DNA from: Pseudomonadota bacterium
Lineage (GTDB): Bacteria > Pseudomonadota > Alphaproteobacteria > Rhizobiales > Methylopilaceae
Direction: 5' to 3'
Assembly (NCBI GenBank): GCA_023389135.1
Contig: JAEWEX010000353.1
Span: forward strand, 1 to 7,633
DNA: 7,633 nucleotides
Every line of letters begins with the position of its first letter. The first letter of the stretch is position 1. A program made the position numbers and the translations under genes. Under the pieces are notes generated by a model that saw only the letters and a program-made list of their open reading frames with translations, was not told where the DNA came from and did no database searches. Positions 1-4,904 of the stretch are shown here, piece by piece.

Positions 1-326
1 TCGAAGCCAAGTCGCCGGCGGGCGATTTCCTGGAGGCGGCCATCCGCGGCGAGCGTCGGCACCTCGCGGTGGATCTCGATCACGGCGGCGATGTCGCTGG
101 AGAGCGCGGCCGACAGCCGCCGCGTCACGAGTTCCCAGTGCCGCTCCATGAACACATAGGCGACCACCGACTGCAGGATGACGATCGGCGCGATGATGAT
201 GATCAGCGAGCGCGCGAACAGGCCCTTGGGCATGGCGCGGCCGAAGGCGTTGATGGCGCGCGTCGGCGCCCTGGCCGCAACGTGCATGGCCTCCCGGAGG
301 CGCGGCGGCCGGATGATGTGCGTCAT
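1..326 (-). CDS. Sensor histidine kinase, EnvZ/OmpR-pair type, N-terminal part only
   Basis: Partial gene: the first 108 codons are present and the rest lies beyond the left edge. The start is the ATG at 326-324, whose first bases form an ATGA overlap with the stop of the response regulator upstream, typical of translational coupling. The visible protein has a basic N-terminal stretch of about 35 residues, one strongly hydrophobic segment at about 37-59 (containing the run SLIIIIAPIVILQSVV) and then the beginning of a periplasmic-looking sensor region. Known: in alphaproteobacteria, genes starting in this way next to an OmpR-family regulator encode inner-membrane histidine kinases that phosphorylate that regulator. 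The HAMP, DHp and ATPase domains are outside the window, so the kinase call rests on the N-terminal pattern and the operon. The stimulus cannot be read from the sequence. Confidence 0.8.
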   Translation of the reverse strand, partial: MTHIIRPPRLREAMHVAARAPTRAINAFGRAMPKGLFARSLIIIIAPIVILQSVVAYVFMERHWELVTRRLSAALSSDIAAVIEIHREVPTLAADGRLQEIARRRLGF

Positions 327-1027
327 GGATCGACGAGCAACCTGTAGCCGATTCCGCGCACGGTCTGGAGATAGGCCGGGTTTGCAGGATCGCGCTCGAT
401 CTTGCGACGCAGCCGGTTGATCTGCACGTCGACCGCCCGCTCGCCCGCCGCGCCCGGTCCCGCCAGCGCCAGGCGCGGCACCGTCTCGCCGTGCTTCTGT
501 GCGAGGGTCCGCAGCATCTGGCGTTCGCGCTCCGTGAGCCGGATGAGTTCGTCGCCCGATCTGAGTTCGCCGCGGCCCGGCTCGAACGAGAACGGGCCGA
601 AGTTGACCGCCTCGCCGGGCCGCGTGGCGGCAGGAGCGAGCCGGCGCAGGATGTTGTTGATCCGTAGCAGCAGTTCCCGCGGCTCGAACGGCTTCGGCAT
701 GTAGTCGTCGGCGCCGACCTCCAGCCCCGCGATGCGTTCGTCGGGCTCGGCCCGGGCTGTAAGCATCAGGATCGGCACGCGCGAGGAGGCGCGCAGCGAC
801 GCCGCCAGTTCAAGCCCGCTCTCGCCGGGCATCATGACGTCGAGCACCAGAAGGTCGAACGCCATTCCTCCGAGCTTGGCCCGGGCCTCCCCGGCGTCCG
901 CCGCCGTGGTGACCCGGTATCCGTTGTCGGCCAGGAACCGCGCCAGAAGGGTGCGGATGCGGTTGTCGTCGTCGACCACGAGCAGGTGCGGCGCGTCGTC
1001 GGCCAGCGAGGCGGGCTCGCGGGACAC
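323..1027 (-). CDS. petR: OmpR-family response regulator (PetR-like)
   Basis: A 234-residue cytoplasmic DNA-binding regulator. Receiver domain at about residues 14-130: acidic pocket D19-D20-D21, phospho-acceptor D63 in VLDVMMPG, T90 in LMLTAR and K112 in PKPF, so all catalytic positions are present. A winged-helix domain of the OmpR/PhoB type covers about 142-232, with the conserved DVQINRLRRKIE and TVRGIGYRL stretches. The start is GTG at 1027-1025, only 5 nt after the marR stop; no strong Shine-Dalgarno sequence is visible, which fits coupled translation. It overlaps the histidine kinase gene by 4 nt. Known: in Rhodobacter capsulatus a MarR-like PetP precedes an OmpR-like PetR upstream of the cytochrome bc1 genes. 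The symbol is given by resemblance in type and order; the bc1 genes are not here, so the regulon may differ. Confidence 0.88.
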   Translation of the reverse strand: MSREPASLADDAPHLLVVDDDNRIRTLLARFLADNGYRVTTAADAGEARAKLGGMAFDLLVLDVMMPGESGLELAASLRASSRVPILMLTARAEPDERIAGLEVGADDYMPKPFEPRELLLRINNILRRLAPAATRPGEAVNFGPFSFEPGRGELRSGDELIRLTERERQMLRTLAQKHGETVPRLALAGPGAAGERAVDVQINRLRRKIERDPANPAYLQTVRGIGYRLLVDP

Positions 1028-1032
1028 GTCCG

Positions 1033-1575
1033 TCAGGCCCCGCTGCCGTTTCCGCCGGTGATGCGGCGCAGCACCGCGTCGCGCTCGCCGTCGTCGATCA
1101 TCCCGGACAGGAACCTCGCCGCGGCATCGCGACCGTTCTCGCCGGTCGCGGCCACTGCTTCGGCGATCCGGCGGGTTTGCAGATCGGCAAGCTCGAGCGC
1201 CAGCGCCGCACCTTTTTCCGTGGCGTGCAGCAGGCGCTGGCGGCGGTCCAGCGTACCGGCGCGGCTCTCGATGAACCCCTGGTCCACCAGCTCACGCAGC
1301 ACCCGGCCGAGGCTCTGCTTGGTGATCTTCAGGATGTCCAGCAACTCGGTGACCTTCAGGCCGGGATGCCGGTTTACGAAATGCAGGACGCGGTGATGGG
1401 CCCGTCCGAAGCTGTAGCTCGACAGGATGGCGTCGGGGCCGCGGACGAAGTCGCGATACGCGAAGAACAGGAGCTCGATCAGCAGGAAATCGGGCGTCGT
1501 GTCATCGGGCGCGTCGTGGCTTCGCCGGTGGGGCGGAGGGCGGTGTCCCGCGTCATGCGCAATTACGTCAGCCAT
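1033..1575 (-). CDS. petP: MarR-family transcriptional regulator (PetP-like)
   Basis: A 180-residue regulator if it starts at the ATG at 1575-1573. The frame stays open to an ATG at 1647, but the extra 24 residues do not look like a MarR N-terminus and cover an AT-rich, palindrome-bearing promoter-like stretch, so I prefer the inner start. Neither start has a strong ribosome site. The winged helix-turn-helix is at about residues 53-118 (of the 180): the segment LKVTELLDILKITKQSLGRV holds the recognition helix and DRRQRLLHATEKG is the wing with the family's D-x-R signature. Helical ends on both sides would form the dimer interface. It is the first gene of an operon with the response regulator (5-nt gap) and histidine kinase. 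A possible operator overlaps its start codon, which suggests autoregulation. The PetP name is by type and position; the ligand or signal is unknown. Confidence 0.83.
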   Translation of the reverse strand: MADVIAHDAGHRPPPHRRSHDAPDDTTPDFLLIELLFFAYRDFVRGPDAILSSYSFGRAHHRVLHFVNRHPGLKVTELLDILKITKQSLGRVLRELVDQGFIESRAGTLDRRQRLLHATEKGAALALELADLQTRRIAEAVAATGENGRDAAARFLSGMIDDGERDAVLRRITGGNGSGA

Positions 1576-1585
1576 ATTGACATAA
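1563..1585. promoter_or_regulatory. Inverted repeat over the marR start, possible MarR operator
   Basis: TTACGTCA at 1563-1570 and TGACATAA at 1578-1585 are inverted copies with 7 of 8 matching positions, separated by 7 nt, so the half-sites are 15 bp apart centre to centre. The element contains the marR start codon (1575-1573) and is strikingly AT-rich against the GC-rich surroundings. MarR-family dimers usually bind such dyads near their own promoters. The operator role is inference. Confidence 0.4.
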
Positions 1586-1598
1586 ATCGGTTGGATCG

Positions 1599-1608
1599 TT
1601 ATCGATAA
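1599..1608. promoter_or_regulatory. Perfect palindrome TTATCGATAA in the marR/ilvE spacer
   Basis: A perfect 10-bp palindrome 24 nt upstream of the chosen marR start. Read on the minus strand it contains GATAAC (1606-1601), a plausible weak -10 hexamer, which would place the transcription start near 1594. A repressor sitting here would block that promoter. The -35 match is poor, so the promoter call is weak; the palindrome itself is certain. Confidence 0.3.
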
Positions 1609-1703
1609 GAGGCCAACCGCGAAACGACCTTGCTCAAGACCTGGCATTCGCGGTCAAATCCTGCCGAAGGCGCTCTGCGACGCCGCCGGCGGATCAGACG
1701 ATA

Positions 1704-1733
1704 CCGGCTCCGGCCCCTTGAGGCAAAAGCCGG
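1704..1733 (+). repeat. Inverted repeat in the ilvE leader region
   Basis: CCGGCT at 1704-1709 and AGCCGG at 1728-1733 are exact inverted copies with an 18-nt loop, 65 nt before the ilvE start. No ATG-initiated leader peptide with runs of Ile, Val or Leu codons is visible here, so classical attenuation is not supported. A TTGACG at 1736-1741 resembles a -35 element but has no good -10 partner at the usual distance. Function unknown; in DNA this GC-rich the repeat may be chance. Confidence 0.2.
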
Positions 1734-1798
1734 ATTTGACGAGTAGATCGGCGCCGCGGCCGTGACAAGAGCCGCCCGTCGCCCAAGGAGACGAGACG

Positions 1799-2695
1799 AT
1801 GGCAGGTGAACCTTTCGACCAGCTCAGCGGCATCATCTGGATGGACGGGGAGATGGTCCCCTGGTCCGACGCCAAGGTGCATGTGCTGACCCACGGGCTG
1901 CACTACGCCAGTGCGGTGTTCGAGGGTGAGCGTGCCTATGGCGGCACCATCTTCAAGCTCGACGAGCACTCCCGCCGCCTGCAGGAAAGCGCCCGGCTGC
2001 TGGACTTCGAGATCCCCTACACGCTCGACGAGATCAACAAGGCGAGCGAGGCCACGCTGGCCGCGCAAGGCTTTACCGACGCCTATGTCCGCCCGATCGC
2101 GTGGCGGGGCAGCGAGATGATGGGCGTCTCCGCCCAGAAGAACAGGATCCACCTCGCCATCGCGGTGTGGGAGTGGCCCAGCTATTTCGATCCGGCGCAG
2201 CGGCTCAAGGGCCTCCGGCTCGACATGGCGGACTGGCGCCGGCCCGATCCGCGCACCATCCCCTGCAAGTCGAAGGCCGCGGGCCTCTACATGATCTGCA
2301 CGCTCTCCAAGCATGCCGCCGAGCGCAAGGGCTTCGCCGACGCGCTGATGCTGGACTGGCGCGGCCAGATCGCGGAGTGCACCGGGGCCAATGTGTTCTT
2401 CGTCAAGGACGGCAAGCTCCATACGCCGACGCCCGACTGCTTCCTCGACGGCATCACGCGCCGCACCGCCATCGATCTCGCCAGGCGACGTGGCCTAGAG
2501 GTGATCGAGCGCGCGATCATGCCCGACGAGATGGAGGGCTTCGAGCAGTGCTTCATCACGGGCACGGCAGCCGAGGTGACGCCCGTCGCCGAGATCGGCC
2601 CCTACCGCTTCGAGGTCGGCCAGATCACGCAGACGCTGATGGCGGACTACATGGCCGAGGTAAAGCCCAAGCAGACGGCGACCGCCGCCGCCTGA
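1799..2695 (+). CDS. ilvE: Branched-chain amino acid aminotransferase
   Basis: A 298-residue PLP-dependent enzyme of fold-type IV that interconverts Leu, Ile and Val with their 2-oxo acids using glutamate/2-oxoglutarate; cytoplasmic, last step of synthesis and first of breakdown. Visible family features: THGLHYASAVFEG at 31-43, the phosphate-contact region H57..R60-L61 with following SA, a Y96-x-R98 substrate-site motif, the Schiff-base lysine K159 in PCKSKAAG, E193 in AECTGANVFF (pyridine nitrogen contact) and the phosphate-binding ITGTAAEVTP at 253-262. Length is normal for the bacterial IlvE group. AAGGAG at 1785-1790 lies 8 nt before the ATG and fixes the start. It stands alone, divergent from the marR operon and followed by a hairpin terminator. 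A D-amino-acid transaminase or 4-amino-4-deoxychorismate lyase of the same fold is less likely given the Y-x-R motif. Confidence 0.95.
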   Translation: MAGEPFDQLSGIIWMDGEMVPWSDAKVHVLTHGLHYASAVFEGERAYGGTIFKLDEHSRRLQESARLLDFEIPYTLDEINKASEATLAAQGFTDAYVRPIAWRGSEMMGVSAQKNRIHLAIAVWEWPSYFDPAQRLKGLRLDMADWRRPDPRTIPCKSKAAGLYMICTLSKHAAERKGFADALMLDWRGQIAECTGANVFFVKDGKLHTPTPDCFLDGITRRTAIDLARRRGLEVIERAIMPDEMEGFEQCFITGTAAEVTPVAEIGPYRFEVGQITQTLMADYMAEVKPKQTATAAA

Positions 2696-2705
2696 CCTTG
2701 ATCGT

Positions 2706-3356
2706 CTAGGGCATCGACGACAGCGCCGGCCCCTGGGCCGGCGTTTGCCGTTCAGCGACGATCCGCTCCATGCGGGCATGGAAGGCCGGGGCCGTCGCGG
2801 GCTCCGGTCGAAGCGCGTCGAGGACGATATCTGCCGCCATTGTCGTCAGGTCGTGGGCGGTGCGGGCGGCGAAGATGCCCAGAACGAGCGCACCGGCCGC
2901 CATGGACGAGAACCACAGCATCGGCACGGAGGACATGCCCCCTGACCCCGCGATGCCCATCTCCGCCATGCGGCCCATCAGAGCGGTTCCGCTGGTGTTG
3001 GCGACATAGAGCGTGGCGGCGAGCAGTCCGTAGGAAACGATGGCCGACGACGTCAGAACGCAAGGTCCGCGCGTGCGGATGGCGATCCATGCGCCGGCGA
3101 GGCCGAGCGCAACCACCATCCAGAGCGACAGCGCATTCGACAGTTCGTAGCTCGCCGCGAGATCGGCGAAGCCCGCGGCCCGCAGGCTGCGGGCGCGTTC
3201 CAGCAGGGTCGCGTCCATGAACCATGACATCTGCGGCACATAGCCGGGGACCTCGTGCGTCAGCCCCTCGCCATGGGAGGCCAGCGCTGCGACTACCGCC
3301 ACGTAGAACACGCCGAAGCCGAACGACATGCGGCGGAGAGCGCCGGCACCGTCCAT
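2706..3356 (-). CDS. Four-span inner membrane protein of unknown function
   Basis: I do not recognise this 216-residue protein. Hydrophobic segments are at about residues 11-26, 76-93, 99-119 and 144-164. Basic residues (R8-R9, R94-R96, R165 onward) place both ends in the cytoplasm, with a periplasmic loop of about 49 residues between spans 1 and 2, a glycine/methionine-rich loop of about 24 residues between spans 3 and 4, and a cytoplasmic tail of about 50 residues. No catalytic motif or known domain is evident. The ATG at 3356-3354 is preceded by GAGGCAAGGGGAC, a usable ribosome site; an internal ATG at 3329 lacks one. It is monocistronic: convergent with ilvE (10 nt between stops) and separated from moaE by 180 nt. 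A CtrA-type site sits 18 nt upstream of the start. Four clean spans with positive-inside topology argue that it is real rather than a shadow frame. Confidence 0.72.
   Translation of the reverse strand: MDGAGALRRMSFGFGVFYVAVVAALASHGEGLTHEVPGYVPQMSWFMDATLLERARSLRAAGFADLAASYELSNALSLWMVVALGLAGAWIAIRTRGPCVLTSSAIVSYGLLAATLYVANTSGTALMGRMAEMGIAGSGGMSSVPMLWFSSMAAGALVLGIFAARTAHDLTTMAADIVLDALRPEPATAPAFHARMERIVAERQTPAQGPALSSMP
2724..2746 (+). terminator. Hairpin terminator after ilvE
   Basis: CGCCGGCCC (2724-2732) and GGGCCGGCG (2735-2743) form an exact 9-bp GC stem, with the outer pairs stable and a very tight loop, followed by TTT (2744-2746). It begins 29 nt after the ilvE stop. The T tract is short, so termination may be partial. 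The element lies inside the last codons of the opposing membrane-protein gene, so its sequence serves both strands. Confidence 0.55.
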
Positions 3357-3374
3357 GTCCCCTTGCCTCGCGCG

Positions 3375-3390
3375 TTAACGGGTCGTTAAC
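3375..3390. promoter_or_regulatory. CtrA-type binding site TTAA-N7-TTAA
   Basis: TTAACGGGTCGTTAAC matches exactly the consensus TTAA-N7-TTAAC of the cell-cycle response regulator CtrA of alphaproteobacteria, and it is symmetric, so it matches on both strands. It lies 19-34 nt upstream of the membrane-protein start codon. A separate TTAAC half-site is at 3442-3446. In DNA this GC-rich, two TTAA at exactly 7-nt spacing in an intergenic region is unlikely by chance. So close to the start it would fit either repression or a promoter whose -35 it overlaps. Binding is inferred, not shown. Confidence 0.6.
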
Positions 3391-3478
3391 CGAAGGCTAG
3401 GCCGGCAACGGCGGCGCGGACAGCAGTTCGCCAAAACCTGGTTAACGGATGCGTCTGCAACTTTCAGACAGAGCTGCG

Positions 3479-3512
3479 GCCTGGCGATATTGCGGGCTGC
3501 CTTTCGCCAGGC
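3479..3512 (-). terminator. Hairpin downstream of moaE, possible terminator
   Basis: GCCTGGCGA (3479-3487) and TCGCCAGGC (3504-3512) form an exact 9-bp stem with a 16-nt loop, 25 nt past the moaE stop, where the uvrC-pgsA-moaDE transcript should end. No T tract follows on the minus strand, so it may be an mRNA 3'-end stabiliser or part of Rho-dependent termination. A smaller 5-bp hairpin (3453-3457 with 3465-3469) follows. Confidence 0.4.
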
Positions 3513-3536
3513 ATTGGGCCGGCGGAGGTGGAGGGT

Positions 3537-3992
3537 CTATCCGCGATCCCATCGCGCGGCGGCGGCGTCATCATCGCCCTTGGCCTCGACCCATTCGGCC
3601 AGAGTGCCGTCGGACCGCTCCTCCTTCTTCCAGAAGGGCGCCCGCGTCTTGAGGTAGTCCATCAAGAAGCTGGCGGCCGCGAACGCCGCCTCGCGATGGG
3701 CGGACGCGCAGGCAGCGAGAACGATGACTTCTCCCGGCACCACGCGGCCAAAGCGGTGGACCACGGTGACGCCGAGGAGCGGCCAGCGCGAGGCTGCCTC
3801 CGCCGCGACGCGGCCGATCTCCTCCTCGGCCATGCCGGGATAATGCTCCAGGTGGAGGGCGGCGAGCCGTCCGCCTTCGCTGCGGCACAGGCCGGTGAAC
3901 GCCACGACCGCGCCGATGTCGGTTCGGCCCTCGGACAGCCGCGCGGTCTCCAGGGCGAGATCCACGGGTTCCTGCTGGACGGCGATGCGCAT
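3537..3992 (-). CDS. moaE: Molybdopterin synthase catalytic (large) subunit
   Basis: A 151-residue cytoplasmic protein, the normal MoaE length. With MoaD it inserts two sulfurs into cyclic pyranopterin monophosphate to make molybdopterin. Visible family features: GAVVAFTGLCR at 27-37, LEHYPGMAEEE at 48-58, H99-R100 in the anion-binding segment, and K115 and K122 in YLKTRAPFWKKE, spaced 7 apart as the two active-site lysines of the Escherichia coli enzyme are. The ATG at 3992-3990 is 7 nt after the moaD stop, and GAGG at the end of moaD serves as its ribosome site, so the two subunits are made together. It is the last gene of the cluster; a hairpin follows. Confidence 0.95.
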   Translation of the reverse strand: MRIAVQQEPVDLALETARLSEGRTDIGAVVAFTGLCRSEGGRLAALHLEHYPGMAEEEIGRVAAEAASRWPLLGVTVVHRFGRVVPGEVIVLAACASAHREAAFAAASFLMDYLKTRAPFWKKEERSDGTLAEWVEAKGDDDAAAARWDRG

Positions 3993-3999
3993 GGCGGCC

Positions 4000-4248
4000 T
4001 CAGCCGCCCGTCATGGGCGGGAAGAACGCGACCTCTCCGGCGCCCGCAAGCGCGGCGTCCGGCTGGACGTGGCGGCGGTCGATGGCCGCGCGCACGACGC
4101 CGGCCGGGAAGGCGTGCTCGTATTCGGGCCCGCGGGTCCTGAGCCACGAAACGAGATCGGCGACGGTGGCCACATCCCGGGGAGGATCGAGTTGCTCCTC
4201 GGCGCGGCCGACCCGCTCACGGACCCAGGCGAAGTACACGATCCTCAC
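4000..4248 (-). CDS. moaD: Molybdopterin synthase sulfur carrier (small) subunit
   Basis: An 82-residue ubiquitin-like protein whose C-terminal glycine is thiocarboxylated (by MoeB plus a sulfur donor) and delivers sulfur in the MoaE active site. It ends in FFPPMTGG, the diagnostic double-glycine tail. I place the start at the GTG at 4248-4246, giving VRIVYFAWVRERVG at the N-terminus and the usual MoaD length of about 80 residues. This GTG overlaps the pgsA stop as GTGA, implying translational coupling. The frame is open upstream to 4533, but that part lies inside pgsA and is a shadow. moaE follows after 7 nt. A plain ThiS-type carrier is excluded by the adjacent moaE. Confidence 0.93.
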   Translation of the reverse strand: MRIVYFAWVRERVGRAEEQLDPPRDVATVADLVSWLRTRGPEYEHAFPAGVVRAAIDRRHVQPDAALAGAGEVAFFPPMTGG

Positions 4249-4841
4249 GGCCGGTCCTCGAACACCTCGCGCAATCCGGCGCGGAAATAATCGTATCCCG
4301 TGTAGAGCGTCAGCAGCGCCGAGACCCAGAGCAGCGCAAGGCCGACATCCGTGACGCCCGGCAGGATGCGGTCGCCCGCCGGACCCGACAACAGGAACCC
4401 GACCGCGACCAGTTGCGCCGTGGTCTTCCACTTGGCGAGGCGCGTGACCGGGACGCTGACCCTGAGTTCCGCCAGGAATTCGCGCAGCCCGGAGACGAGG
4501 ATTTCCCGCGACAGGATGACCAGGGCCGCCCACAGCGACCAGCCGTCGATGGTGCCGTCATTGGTGAGCGCCAGCAGGCAGGCCGCCACCAGCAGCTTGT
4601 CCGCTATCGGGTCCAGCATGCGCCCCAGCGCCGACTGCTGGCCCCATGCGCGGGCGAGGTAGCCGTCGACGAAATCGGTGATCGCCGCGACGATGTAGAG
4701 CCCCAGCGCCAGCCAGCGCAGCGAGACGTCCTCCGCCACGATGCAGCCGACGACCACCGGAACCGCCGCGATGCGGGCATAGGTGAGGATGTTGGGCAGG
4801 CTCCAGGCATGGGCCTGGCTCGCCTTCAGCGCGTCGCTCAT
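4245..4841 (-). CDS. pgsA: CDP-diacylglycerol--glycerol-3-phosphate 3-phosphatidyltransferase
   Basis: A 198-residue inner-membrane enzyme that transfers the phosphatidyl group from CDP-diacylglycerol to sn-glycerol 3-phosphate, releasing CMP; this is the committed step to phosphatidylglycerol and cardiolipin. The CDP-alcohol phosphotransferase signature is complete: D56-x2-D59-G60-x2-A63-R64-x8-G73-x3-D77-x3-D81. It starts with SLPNILTYARIAAVP, typical of PgsA, and has several further hydrophobic segments (about 42-55, 83-93, 104-117, 141-156, 166-182). Length is normal. The ATG at 4841 has only a weak ribosome site and follows uvrC by 63 nt, so it may share the uvrC transcript. Its stop overlaps the moaD start by 4 nt. 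Phosphatidylcholine or phosphatidylserine synthases share the signature but usually differ in length and N-terminus. Confidence 0.94.
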   Translation of the reverse strand: MSDALKASQAHAWSLPNILTYARIAAVPVVVGCIVAEDVSLRWLALGLYIVAAITDFVDGYLARAWGQQSALGRMLDPIADKLLVAACLLALTNDGTIDGWSLWAALVILSREILVSGLREFLAELRVSVPVTRLAKWKTTAQLVAVGFLLSGPAGDRILPGVTDVGLALLWVSALLTLYTGYDYFRAGLREVFEDRP

Positions 4842-4904
4842 GGGTCGCGACGGAACACGAGCCGGAGGGTCACGTCAATCGGACGAAGGGTCCCAGGCAC
4901 GTGA

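Noticed and set aside
1576..1647. 24-residue N-terminal extension of the MarR protein from the ATG at 1647
   Set aside because: The added residues do not resemble the family and cover the palindromes and probable promoter; the ATG at 1575 gives a normal MarR length. Start not proven.
1580..1798. Leader peptide attenuator upstream of ilvE
   Set aside because: No ATG-started short frame with branched-chain codon runs and no terminator with a T tract before the ilvE start.
1694..2422. Open frame of 242 codons on the minus strand antisense to ilvE
   Set aside because: Shadow of ilvE; composition is low-complexity for a GC-rich antisense frame and it would run through the ilvE promoter region.
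4000..4533. Extended 177-codon version of moaD
   Set aside because: The N-terminal 95 residues lie in a shadow frame of pgsA, and the GTG at 4248 gives exact MoaD length with a GTGA overlap.
4413..4904. 163-codon plus-strand frame antisense to pgsA
   Set aside because: Shadow of pgsA, which has a complete CDP-alcohol phosphotransferase signature on the opposite strand.
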